NCBI GenBank assembly: GCA_025924495.1
Contig: JAICIG010000266.1
Coordinates: 1-11,233 of the forward strand
Source of the DNA: Pirellulales bacterium
GTDB taxonomy: Bacteria > Planctomycetota > Planctomycetia > Pirellulales > JAICIG01
Length of the DNA stretch: 11,233 bases
Direction: 5' to 3'
The notes under the pieces are model-generated. The model did no database searches. It was not told the DNA's origin and worked only from the letters and a program-made list of their open reading frames with translations. Shown here piece by piece: positions 1 through 7,520 of this stretch. Position 1 is the stretch's first letter, and each line of letters begins with the position of its first letter. The position numbers and the translations under genes were made by a program.

Positions 1-573
1 CAGGCTGCTTCGCAACCGCCTGATTTGATTATTCTCGACCTTGGCTTGCCCGATAAGGACGGGCTCGACGTGCTCCGAAGCTTGCGCGAATGGCTCTCGG
101 CGCCGGTGATTGTTCTGTCGGCGCGCGGGCAAGAGAAAGACAAAGTTGCGGCGCTCGATTCCGGCGCCGACGACTACCTCACCAAGCCGTTCGGCATCGG
201 CGAATTGCTTGCACGAATTCGAGTCGCGCTGCGCCATGCCAGCCGCGCCGCGGCGGGCGACAAGGCTGATCCGCGTTTCACGGTGGGCGCGTTAACTATC
301 GATCTCGCTTCGCGGCGCGTGTTCGTCAATGAGAAAGAGATCCATCTCACGCCCATCGAATATCGCCTGCTCACCACGCTCGCGCGACATGCGGGAAAGG
401 TGCTCACCCACCGCCAGTTGCTCAAAGAGGTGTGGGGACCGGGCAACGCCGAGGAAGTCCACTATCTGCGGGTCTATCTGGCCGGTTTGCGGCGGAAGCT
501 GGAAGCCGATCCGTCACAGCCGCGTTATCTGCTGACCGAGCAAGGTGTCGGCTATCGTCTGGCGGATGAATGA
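1..573 (+). CDS. kdpE: KdpE-type response regulator (OmpR family), 5'-truncated
   Basis: The reading frame is open from base 1, so the gene starts before the window; 190 residues remain of a family usually near 225-230. The receiver domain shows the phospho-acceptor Asp in 'LDLGLPDKDG' (codon 37-39), the switch Ser in 'VLSA' (118-120) and the conserved Lys in 'TKPFG' (184-186). A winged-helix DNA-binding domain follows, with 'LTPIEYRLL' and a C-terminal 'GVGYRL' typical of OmpR/PhoB regulators. The wording 'GADDYLTKPFGIGELLARIRVALR' and 'HYLRVYLAGLRRKLE' matches KdpE closely. In the family, KdpE is phosphorylated by the sensor kinase KdpD and activates the high-affinity potassium ATPase operon kdpFABC at low potassium or high osmolarity. 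No kdp structural gene follows, so any partners must lie to the left. The TTG at 25 is an internal codon, not the start. The KdpE identity is strong by motif but the partners are unseen. Confidence 0.9.
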   Translation, partial: QAASQPPDLIILDLGLPDKDGLDVLRSLREWLSAPVIVLSARGQEKDKVAALDSGADDYLTKPFGIGELLARIRVALRHASRAAAGDKADPRFTVGALTIDLASRRVFVNEKEIHLTPIEYRLLTTLARHAGKVLTHRQLLKEVWGPGNAEEVHYLRVYLAGLRRKLEADPSQPRYLLTEQGVGYRLADE

Positions 574-590
574 CGGCGCGATAAGCGCCG
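574..590. terminator. Hairpin between two convergent genes, possible terminator
   Basis: A perfect 6-bp inverted repeat, CGGCGC / GCGCCG, encloses a 5-nt loop (GATAA). It starts directly after the kdpE stop and lies 20 bases before the convergent stop of the acyltransferase gene at 611. No T-run follows on either strand, so it is not a textbook intrinsic terminator; the position between convergent stops is the main argument. Confidence 0.3.
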
Positions 591-610
591 AGGCCCAGGC
601 GCTCGCGGCG

Positions 611-1699
611 TCAGGTCGCTTGCAGCGCCGCAGGCGCGGAGGTCAGGCGAGTCCTCAAGACCCGATCGCGCAGCTTGAGCGCGGGAATTTCAATCCACCG
701 TGAGAGCTGAATGCCGAGCCCTAGGCTCAGGGCGAAGTAAGCGGGTATCTCCAGCGATTCGGGAAGTTCCAACAACGGCGTCAGCCAGCTCTGCACGAAC
801 GTGTGCCACAGATAAATTGAGTACGAGTGCCGCCCGATGAGCGCCAAACTCTTTGTAGCGCCGTTCTCCGTAACGCCGCGACAGACCAAGGCGGAAACGA
901 CGGCGCCGGCGCCAAGCAGTCCCAGCGTGAGTCCGATTGAGTTCAACCAGCGATGCTCCATCTGCTCCCACAGAAAGGGCGGCGAAAGCAGCGCAGCTCC
1001 GCAGACGACCAACGCCGCCCAATGCCGTCGGCAGAAGTCGGAAAAGGACGGGTGATAGTGATAAAAGTAGCTCAGCGTCACGCCGAACAAGAGCGAATCG
1101 AACCGCAGGTGAGTCGGCGCATACATGCGCCGCCACTGTGCTTCTAAATCCACGACCGCCGGCGCCGAGCTATTCAGCCACCTCGCGATAAGCAACATCG
1201 CAATGGTCGCCATGGCCAGGCGCGGCAGCGCTATAAACCGGTCGCGACTCAGCCCGATCAGCAGAAAGGGGATAACTAGATAAAAGTGTTCCTCGACGGC
1301 CAGCGACCAGTTCGGATGCCACCAGTAACCGCCCGGCAGATAGTTCTGCAAGAACAGCAACTCTCCGCACAGCGCCTTGGTCGGCACGGGCAAGCCGACC
1401 ATCAGCCGGCAGCCAACGGTGACGGCGATGAGGCACCAGAAAGACGGATAGATCTTGAAACCGCGGCGGAGTAGGAACTTCAGCGGGTCGATCTTGCCCG
1501 TTTCGTTATATTCTCGAAACAACAAGCCCGACACGAGAAAGCCTGAGAGCACGAAGAACAAATCGACGCCGACCCCTCCGCCGCGTGCGATCGTGCGCAA
1601 GATGACATGGGCGTCGTCGGCCCAGTGCGCGTGGCGGAACAGCACGAGCAGCACGGCGACGGCCCGCAGCAAATCGAGCGATAACAAGCGGTGCGCCAT
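611..1699 (-). CDS. Acyltransferase-3 family membrane O-acyltransferase (OafA-like)
   Basis: This is an integral membrane protein of 362 residues from the ATG at 1699, a usual length for the acyltransferase-3 family, which transfers acetyl or other acyl groups to sugars of lipopolysaccharide, exopolysaccharide or antibiotics. Family marks are 'SLDLLRAVAV' then 'FRH' (Arg22, His23) in the first membrane helix, 'GGVGVDLFFVLSGFL' at about 41-55, 'WSLAVEEHFYL' at 131-141, 'HLRFDSLLFG' at 197-206, and 'GRHSYSIYLWH' at 289-299. About ten hydrophobic helices are spread through the protein. An in-frame GTG at 1768 would add 23 residues. The ATG is preferred because family members begin just before the 'SLDxLR' motif and a GAGG lies a few bases upstream of it. 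The gene stands 173 nt downstream of the GNAT gene and may have its own promoter. The acceptor cannot be told from sequence; envelope polysaccharide is the likeliest target given the neighbouring glycosyltransferase. Confidence 0.9.
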   Translation of the reverse strand: MAHRLLSLDLLRAVAVLLVLFRHAHWADDAHVILRTIARGGGVGVDLFFVLSGFLVSGLLFREYNETGKIDPLKFLLRRGFKIYPSFWCLIAVTVGCRLMVGLPVPTKALCGELLFLQNYLPGGYWWHPNWSLAVEEHFYLVIPFLLIGLSRDRFIALPRLAMATIAMLLIARWLNSSAPAVVDLEAQWRRMYAPTHLRFDSLLFGVTLSYFYHYHPSFSDFCRRHWAALVVCGAALLSPPFLWEQMEHRWLNSIGLTLGLLGAGAVVSALVCRGVTENGATKSLALIGRHSYSIYLWHTFVQSWLTPLLELPESLEIPAYFALSLGLGIQLSRWIEIPALKLRDRVLRTRLTSAPAALQAT

Positions 1700-1754
1700 G
1701 CGGCCTCGAAAGACGGCGGTCCAGCGACCCGAGAGGATGTACAACCTCAGGAAA

Positions 1755-1782
1755 AGCCTAGATTGCACAAATGATGCGTCAA
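1755..1782 (-). promoter_or_regulatory. Weak candidate sigma70 promoter for the acyltransferase gene
   Basis: On the minus strand, TTGACG (1777-1782) is separated by 16 nt from TAGGCT (1755-1760). The -35 box matches five of six consensus bases but the -10 only three of six. If used, transcription would start near 1748 and give a leader of about 50 nt before the ATG at 1699, excluding the alternative GTG at 1768. Planctomycete promoter consensus may differ, so this is tentative. Confidence 0.25.
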
Positions 1783-1872
1783 ATCTGGGCTAAAATATCG
1801 GCATTTCTAGCGAAACAGCGCCGTACTCGGCCAGCGCAACCGCCAGATCGTACCGCCGCTTAAATTGTCGAT

Positions 1873-2370
1873 TCAGCGATCTTCCACGTCGCGGATGGCG
1901 CCGGACCAATCCAGCTCATAGAGCAAGTGACCGCTCGGCGCCAGACCCATTTTGCCGTACGTTGCAAGCGCCGGGGCGTTATGTTGTTCGACGTACAACC
2001 GCAAACCGCAAACTCCCGCGTCGGCTTTGGCGAGTGCGGCGATATGTTCAAACAGAGATCGAAACGCGCCACGGCCGCGATGCTCCGGCAGCACATACAC
2101 GCTCTGGATCCACCAGAATACCCCAGCGCGCCAGTCGCTCCATTCGTAGGTCAACATGGTCTGCCCTGCAACCTGGCCCTCAAACTCCGCCATGAAATAG
2201 CGGCACAGCTCGGGACGCTCGAGCGCTAATCGGACGCCGCGATCGAGCACGGCGCGATCGAGTTCTTTTGACTCCGATTCCAGCGCCAGCAGGCGATTGA
2301 ACTCGACGATCGTCGGCGCGTCGGCCGGAGTCGCGTTGCGGATGCGGAAGGCGTACGAAGCTTGGCACAC
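1873..2370 (-). CDS. GNAT-family N-acetyltransferase
   Basis: This 165-residue single-domain protein is of the GNAT superfamily, which moves an acetyl group from acetyl-CoA to an amine. It opens with the typical 'FRIRNATPADAPTIVEF' strand-helix. Motif A is 'VYVLPEHRGRGAFRSLF' at 91-107, whose 98-RGRGA-102 segment is the pyrophosphate-binding loop. Motif B follows as 'LYVEQHNAPALATYGKMGL' at 125-143, with Tyr138 at the usual general-acid position. The start is a GTG at 2370 with GGGAG (2380-2384) 9 nt upstream; no ATG lies early enough to be used. It begins 27 nt after the stop of the ABC ATPase gene, so it is probably the last gene of that transcript. Substrate is not predictable: protein N-termini, amino sugars and small amines are all possible. 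Confidence 0.9.
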   Translation of the reverse strand: MCQASYAFRIRNATPADAPTIVEFNRLLALESESKELDRAVLDRGVRLALERPELCRYFMAEFEGQVAGQTMLTYEWSDWRAGVFWWIQSVYVLPEHRGRGAFRSLFEHIAALAKADAGVCGLRLYVEQHNAPALATYGKMGLAPSGHLLYELDWSGAIRDVEDR

Positions 2371-2397
2371 GGTGCAAGGCTCCCGGGCGAGAATCGG

Positions 2398-3108
2398 TTA
2401 TGCGGTTTTGGTCCTGTCGCCGACAAGGCGTCCGTCGCGGATCTCGACGACGCGCTGGGCGCGGTTGGCAACCTCGGTGCTGTGCGTGATCACGACCAGC
2501 GTCATGCCTTGTTCTCGATGGAGCCGATCGAACAAATTCAACACTTCGGAGCCCGATTGCGAATCGAGGTTGCCCGTCGGCTCGTCCGCCAACAACAACG
2601 GCGGACCGTTGGCGAGCGCTCGGGCAATGGCCACGCGTTGCCGCTCGCCGACGGAAAGCTGATTGGGGCGATGGTTCGCCCGGTGCTCGAGCCCGACCGA
2701 CTTGAGCAGCTCGATCGCCTTTCGTACCCGCTCGTTAAGCGACAACGAGCCTTCGAACATGGGAATTTGCACGTTCTCGGCGGCCGTCAAGGTGGGCAAC
2801 AGATAGAACGATTGGAAGACGAAGCCCACCTTCTGAGAGCGGAAAGCGTCTAAGCTGCCCCACTCGGAAAGCGGCCTTCCTTCAAAGTAAACCTGGCCGC
2901 TGGTCGGCTCGTCGAGGGCGCCAAGCATATTCAACAGCGTCGACTTGCCGCTGCCGCTCGGGCCGATGATCGCCACATAATCTCCCCGGCGGATATCGAG
3001 CGAGACGTCGACCAAAGCGTTGACGTCTCCATCGCGATAGCGGCGGCCGACGTGGTCGGCTTTAAGCAGGACGGAATCGTTCGTTGGCGAAGGCAAGCTG
3101 TCGGACAT
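2398..3108 (-). CDS. ABC transporter ATP-binding protein, LolD/MacB/FtsE type
   Basis: A complete 236-residue ABC ATPase. It shows Walker A 'GPSGSGKS' at 49-56, Q-loop Gln99 in 'FVFQSFYLLP', signature 'LSVGERQR' at 151-158, Walker B 'LLLADEPTGNLD' at 171-182 and the switch His209 in 'VITHSTEVA'. The 'DEPTGNLD' wording and the length point to the LolD/MacB/FtsE branch. These proteins power FtsX-like permeases that act mechanically on the envelope (lipoprotein release, efflux, cell-wall control) rather than importing solutes. No permease is encoded next to it, so it must pair with a distant partner or act differently. The ATG at 3108 lies 7 nt after the glycosyltransferase stop with no clear Shine-Dalgarno sequence, suggesting translational coupling. 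Catalytic residues are intact. Substrate is unknown. Confidence 0.93.
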   Translation of the reverse strand: MSDSLPSPTNDSVLLKADHVGRRYRDGDVNALVDVSLDIRRGDYVAIIGPSGSGKSTLLNMLGALDEPTSGQVYFEGRPLSEWGSLDAFRSQKVGFVFQSFYLLPTLTAAENVQIPMFEGSLSLNERVRKAIELLKSVGLEHRANHRPNQLSVGERQRVAIARALANGPPLLLADEPTGNLDSQSGSEVLNLFDRLHREQGMTLVVITHSTEVANRAQRVVEIRDGRLVGDRTKTA

Positions 3109-3115
3109 GGCTGGA

Positions 3116-5032
3116 TCAATGCTTTGGCTGCGATTCTATGCACGAGCGATCGACGCGGTAGAGCACGATGACATCATCCCCCATTTCCTGCAAGGCAGGC
3201 GGTAAAAAATTGGGTTGGCCGACGCGCTGGTCGATGGCTTCGATATCGGGTGCGCGCTCGAGCTTCTGAGCCGCTTGCCACGGCGACAAATTATCGAGCA
3301 AGGTCACAATATTCAAATCGTTCGGCGTCCAGGCGATCGTCTGCAAGCAATGGCGATGCGCTCTGAGCGCTTTGAGCGTCTCTTCATGCCCGGCGCCGTG
3401 GGCGCCCCAGTCATCGACAGCCAGGTAACACGGTCGCTCGCGGGGCACGCTGGCGAGGAAATCGTGGAACGGCAGCTGATCCAGCGACAGCCAGCGCCGC
3501 GGGCAATAGAGCGGCATCGGGGGCAACCCTTGACACAATACCTCGGCATCGGCCGGCGTATGTTCGTCAATCAGCGATCCCAAGGCGCGATACGAATGGC
3601 GTGTCGACCAACAGCGCCATAATCCGGCAGACGGGATGATGCCGAACGGATGGGCGATGGCGGCTGCAGTGATGCCGACCGTAATTGCCGCAATGATCAT
3701 CGTGCGAGACAGTCGAGCCGGCGCTAGCGCAGATTGCGCCGCCCGGGCCTCGTTCGCCACGGGCGGCAACAACAGCAATTCACAGGCGGAATCGACTAGC
3801 CACAGAGCCAGGCAGATGGCGGCAGGCAACGCCGGCACAATCAGCCGCGCGTAAGGATGATAGAGCGGCACGAGCAGCACGAAAGAGCCGACCCATACTG
3901 CCAGGGCGATTTGCTCCCAGCGGCCATAGAGGAGCGCGGGTGCAATCGCTGCAACGGCGAGCAGCAGAATCATTATGTCGGCCCCGAGCGGCACGGCCGC
4001 TGCCAGACCGGACAGAGCGGCGGCCGCTATAAGCCTGGGACGTCGGTCGCGGCAAGATCGAATGCTCGCTACGATCAGCAGCATTCCGGCAGCCAACGTA
4101 ATTAGCCAGCCGTAGTGGCGAAACGCCGTCAGCGAGAGCCAGAGTTGCCAGGCTCGGCCGGGCCATGCGGCCGGCCCACCGAAGTAACTCAAATGGTTTT
4201 CCGTCACGGCCCGATAGCCGCCGGCAAAAGAGCGTTCGACAAAACGATACCAGGGCCAAAAGCACAGGCCGGCGATCATCGCCGCCGCTACGGCGGCTGC
4301 AATCAGCGTCCAGCCCGGCGCCGCCGAGGCAAAGGTTCGCGGCAACTTGCTTCCAGCCCGATCGCGCAGCCAGGCCAGGCCCACGGCTGTGAAACCGATA
4401 GCCAACGTCATCCAGCCGTTGTACTTGGTGTTCCAGGCGGCGCCGGTTGTTAAGCCCGCGAAAATCGTCCAGCCGACCAGGGCAAGTTTATTCTTGAAGC
4501 CGCCCCCGTTCTGCATGTCCGCCGTCGGAGCCGCCGCATCGACCAGCCGCAGCCAGGCATAAATCGATAAAGTGAACCAGAATGTCAGCGGGGCATCGGT
4601 GAGCGCCATGCGCGAGAACTCGATATGCAAATCGCTCAGGGCGAGCAGCGCCGCCGCAATCAGACCGAACCGGTTTCCCGCCAGCCGGCGCGCCAATAAA
4701 AACTGAATGAACACCGTCGCCGTTCCGAAGGCGGCCGAGATCATCTTGCCCATGATGACCCAGTCGTTCTGAGTCAACTCGTGCGCCGCGGCCACCATCC
4801 AGGGAAAGAGTGGCGGCGACTGCAAAGGCTGAGCGAGCTTGAAGTAGTAAGGACCATTCAGCAAAACGCCGAAGGCGCTGGAAGCCAGGACCCCTTCGTC
4901 AAAGTGCGCCAGCGACGTTTGCGCCAAGGTCTCGAAGCGCAGTGCGGCCGCTACGGTGACGATCACCGCCAGGCACAGCCTCTGCCGATTTGTCAGCGCG
5001 GCGGTCGGCAAGCAACAGAGTCCCGGCGACAA
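3116..5032 (-). CDS. GT-C membrane glycosyltransferase, family 39 (ArnT/PMT-like)
   Basis: A 638-residue polytopic protein with roughly ten to twelve hydrophobic helices in its first 470 residues and a soluble C-terminal domain of about 150. The first extracytoplasmic loop carries the acidic pair Asp45-Glu46 in 'HFDEG', the expected catalytic site of GT-C enzymes, followed by 'QSPPLFPWMVA' (71-81) and 'SRMALTDAPL' (140-149), both characteristic of the PMT/ArnT group. Such enzymes use a polyprenyl-phosphate sugar on the outer face of the inner membrane to glycosylate proteins, lipid A or other lipids. The start must be non-ATG: an in-frame TGA at 5042-5044 closes the frame, the first ATG (residue 79) would remove the catalytic loop, and TTG at 5032 or 5011 is the plausible choice. 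The ABC ATPase gene follows after 7 nt. Donor and acceptor are not predictable. Confidence 0.9.
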   Translation of the reverse strand: MSPGLCCLPTAALTNRQRLCLAVIVTVAAALRFETLAQTSLAHFDEGVLASSAFGVLLNGPYYFKLAQPLQSPPLFPWMVAAAHELTQNDWVIMGKMISAAFGTATVFIQFLLARRLAGNRFGLIAAALLALSDLHIEFSRMALTDAPLTFWFTLSIYAWLRLVDAAAPTADMQNGGGFKNKLALVGWTIFAGLTTGAAWNTKYNGWMTLAIGFTAVGLAWLRDRAGSKLPRTFASAAPGWTLIAAAVAAAMIAGLCFWPWYRFVERSFAGGYRAVTENHLSYFGGPAAWPGRAWQLWLSLTAFRHYGWLITLAAGMLLIVASIRSCRDRRPRLIAAAALSGLAAAVPLGADIMILLLAVAAIAPALLYGRWEQIALAVWVGSFVLLVPLYHPYARLIVPALPAAICLALWLVDSACELLLLPPVANEARAAQSALAPARLSRTMIIAAITVGITAAAIAHPFGIIPSAGLWRCWSTRHSYRALGSLIDEHTPADAEVLCQGLPPMPLYCPRRWLSLDQLPFHDFLASVPRERPCYLAVDDWGAHGAGHEETLKALRAHRHCLQTIAWTPNDLNIVTLLDNLSPWQAAQKLERAPDIEAIDQRVGQPNFLPPALQEMGDDVIVLYRVDRSCIESQPKH

Positions 5033-5112
5033 GAGAATGGATCAAGCACGAATTGAACGAGCAGGCGGTTTCAGCTTGCAAGCGCGCCGCCTTGGGCTGC
5101 TGTACGCTCGGG

Positions 5113-7278
5113 CTATTTCGAGATCGGCGCGTCGGCGACGGCGGAGGCGTTTTCGTATTGGCTCTTCCAATCGAGTCTGAGCGGCTGCTTGGATTCATAT
5201 TGCTTGAGCCGCGCCATGCATTGATCGTGATTGGCGCCGTAGGCCATCTTCGCCGCCTTTTCTGCCAACTGGCGCGCCTCGTCGAAGTCGCCGGCCTCGG
5301 CATGCGCGGCTGCCAGCGTGTCGATGGCCGTCCAACTGTTCCATTCGGTCAGCTCGCAGGCCTTCTTGGCATGATCAACCGCCTGCTTGCCGTTCCGGTA
5401 GCGGCTTTGCGGGCAAGTGGCCAAGACGAGGGCCAGATTGCGGTAAGCCTCGGGATCTTTGGTATTGAGCTGGATTGCCGTTTTGAAATCTTTGAGCGCC
5501 GAAGCAAACTTTTCCTCGGCGCACAGAACGCGCCCTCGGAACAAGTAAACCATGCCATCGGCCTTGTTGAACTTGAGGGCTCTGCCGAAATCGGCCATTG
5601 CTTCTTTGGGCCTTTGCATGACGTGCAATAATCCGCCGCGCGCGGCCAGCGAGTTGGAGGACATTGGCCCGCCTATCTTCACGGCCAGATTGAAGTCGGC
5701 GAGCGCGTCCTCGAGACGGTTCAGCTGCCAGTATGCGAATCCCCGCGCCAGCCACGATCCCGGCGATTTCGGCTCCAGGGCCGTCCACTCGCTAAAGGCG
5801 GCGATTGCCGCTTCCGGATCGCCATAGTCAAGCTGCCCAAACGGATCGACGATAACCAGCCAATTGCTGCGCAGCTCAGCAGATTCGTCGTCGGCTCGCT
5901 TCAACTTGGCAAACAGTTCCTCTTGTTGCGCCGCTTGCTTTTGCCGCAAGACCTTGAGCTCCGCCGCTTGGGCGTCCAACAGTGCGTACTCGTTCTGCAA
6001 GCTCGTCACGGCAGCCGCATTGCCCTGGCTTTGTTCCTGCGCGATTCGTGTCAGCAGCAGCGGCCCCGCGGTATTGATCAAGCCATAGGTCTCTTCGGTG
6101 CTCGCAATCGTCTCCGCCAGCGTCTTGGCTTCCGTCTCCAGACGTGCATAGTCGGCTAGCAACTCTTGCCGACGAGCGTAGATCTGTCGCAGCAGATCCA
6201 ATCGCTGGCGCAGGCGCTCGGCAGACGGCGCCAGTGGAGCCCCGTTCTTTCCCGATGTCTGACTGCCAGACGCAGCGCTTAGGCCGGCCCCGTTGGCCGG
6301 CGCCGCCGCAGGCGTGGGCGCCGGCACGCTTGCCGCCGACATTGATTTTCCTTTCGCCGCCGGCGCGTCGGCGGCGTCGGGCTTTGTGGCATGATCTTGC
6401 GGCGAGGCATCCGTCGGCTGCGAAGTCGACGGTTCTTGTGTTTTGCTTGCCGCGGCATCGTCGTCGGACGCTTTGTCAGAGCTTGCTGGCGCCGGCGATT
6501 TGGCAGGGACCTCCTTCTCCCCTGGCTCCGAGCTTGGTTGCTCATCTGACGCCGGGCTTGCTTCCTGGCGCTCCTCATCGTTTGGTTCGCTTGGTGCTGG
6601 CGCCTTAGCCGCGCCTGCTTTCGCGTTCAACTCATCGCGACGCCGTTTCAACTCCTCGATCTCTTGCGTCAGCGCGGCAATCTGCTGCTGTTCAACGGCA
6701 GGGGATGTCGCCGGTCGATTTGGCGCCGGAGCGCTGCCGCCTAGAAATAGCCGAGCCGCGGCGCCGGCGCTCGCTCCGCAGATCACGAGCACCGCCGCGC
6801 CTGCCAGCACGAGCCTGCGGCTGCGCGGCGCCCGGCTCTCGTTCGCCGCCTGGCGCTCTTCGTCCGGAGGGCTTGGGGCAGCCGCGGGCAGCGGCGGCGG
6901 TTGCTGTCCGGGAGAAGCGCTGGCTGGGGTTAGTTTATCTGACGGGAGAGTCCCCTTGGCCGCGCTGCTCGCTTTCTTGGCTTCGGGATTTGTCGCCTGA
7001 TTCGCCGCGCCGTTTTGGGGCGCGACACGGCCCGAATCGGCTTCGCGACGAACTGCAGGCGCCGCCTCGAACTCGTCAGTATTATTTGGATCGTGATCTT
7101 TTGGCAGGTAGGAGCTTAACAGCGGCTCGCGTCCGGCAGGATGCCAGGCGCCGGTCTCGCCGCATTTCACCTGGTCGATCGGTCGCACGTCGGCGCGTTG
7201 AACGAGCGCGGCCAAATCGGCCAGAGTCATCGGTCCCAGTTCCTGACCGAAGGCTTTGCAGTACCACGCTTCTGACAT
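5113..7278 (-). CDS. GYF_2-domain, single-pass membrane, coiled-coil and TPR protein
   Basis: A 721-residue protein from the ATG at 7278; a TTG at 7311 would add 11 residues, but the GYF domain begins directly after the ATG. Order: GYF_2 domain (about 4-49, 'WYCKAFGQELGPMTLADL' and 'ETGAWHPAG'); a Pro/Ala-rich cytoplasmic linker; one transmembrane helix at about 157-180, preceded by basic residues; a short coiled coil (about 194-221); a long Pro/Ala/Ser/Glu-rich low-complexity stretch (about 222-350); a long coiled coil (about 354-469); and at least four TPR units from about 487 to 679. The last TPR part has 'LVLATCPQSRYRNGKQAV' and 'DTLAAAHAEAGDFDEA', a form I recognise from planctomycete TPR proteins. 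Predicted topology puts GYF in the cytoplasm and the TPRs outside. It is probably a scaffold binding proline-rich or other partners on both membrane sides. The precise role is unknown. It may be the first gene of the run ending at 1873. Confidence 0.88.
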   Translation of the reverse strand: MSEAWYCKAFGQELGPMTLADLAALVQRADVRPIDQVKCGETGAWHPAGREPLLSSYLPKDHDPNNTDEFEAAPAVRREADSGRVAPQNGAANQATNPEAKKASSAAKGTLPSDKLTPASASPGQQPPPLPAAAPSPPDEERQAANESRAPRSRRLVLAGAAVLVICGASAGAAARLFLGGSAPAPNRPATSPAVEQQQIAALTQEIEELKRRRDELNAKAGAAKAPAPSEPNDEERQEASPASDEQPSSEPGEKEVPAKSPAPASSDKASDDDAAASKTQEPSTSQPTDASPQDHATKPDAADAPAAKGKSMSAASVPAPTPAAAPANGAGLSAASGSQTSGKNGAPLAPSAERLRQRLDLLRQIYARRQELLADYARLETEAKTLAETIASTEETYGLINTAGPLLLTRIAQEQSQGNAAAVTSLQNEYALLDAQAAELKVLRQKQAAQQEELFAKLKRADDESAELRSNWLVIVDPFGQLDYGDPEAAIAAFSEWTALEPKSPGSWLARGFAYWQLNRLEDALADFNLAVKIGGPMSSNSLAARGGLLHVMQRPKEAMADFGRALKFNKADGMVYLFRGRVLCAEEKFASALKDFKTAIQLNTKDPEAYRNLALVLATCPQSRYRNGKQAVDHAKKACELTEWNSWTAIDTLAAAHAEAGDFDEARQLAEKAAKMAYGANHDQCMARLKQYESKQPLRLDWKSQYENASAVADAPISK

Positions 7279-7520
7279 CGCTTTTTCGCCCCGAAAGGCT
7301 GCCGGATCCAAAATGTTTCTCGCCAGCTTACCAGCTCACAACCCGGAGTTCTAACTTTTTATATTCGTAGGGACTTCGACGATTCTGCCGCCGAGAAAAT
7401 GCCCCGGCCTGCGAGACATGAGCCAGAGTGCTAGCATTGGGACCGAAGCCCCTGTAAAATCAGCGGGCACACATCCCCGGCGGTCGGCGCCGCAGGCGAG
7501 AAATCGCGAGGAGAATGGTC
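7279..7520. other. Divergent intergenic region between the TPR gene and a small plus-strand ORF
   Basis: This region must hold the promoter for the leftward TPR gene and probably one for the rightward small ORF. An AT-rich patch at 7351-7366 gives TATATT (7360-7365) on the plus strand and TATAAA on the minus strand as -10-like boxes, but neither has a convincing -35 partner at 16-18 nt. No repeats or RNA genes were seen. A plus-strand frame at 7418-7885 runs through here and overlaps the small gene; its Arg/Ser-rich content looks non-coding. Confidence 0.35.

Noticed and set aside
25..27. TTG as the start of the response regulator
   Set aside because: The frame is open upstream to base 1 and TTG falls inside the receiver domain, just before the phospho-acceptor Asp, so it is internal.
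4990..5631. A 213-codon plus-strand frame antisense to the TPR gene and the start of the glycosyltransferase
   Set aside because: It mirrors codons of well-supported minus-strand genes; no domain, and high-GC codon bias explains the long opposite frame.
6705..7370. A 221-codon plus-strand frame
   Set aside because: Arg/Pro/Ser-rich antisense of the low-complexity part of the TPR protein; typical shadow of a high-GC gene.
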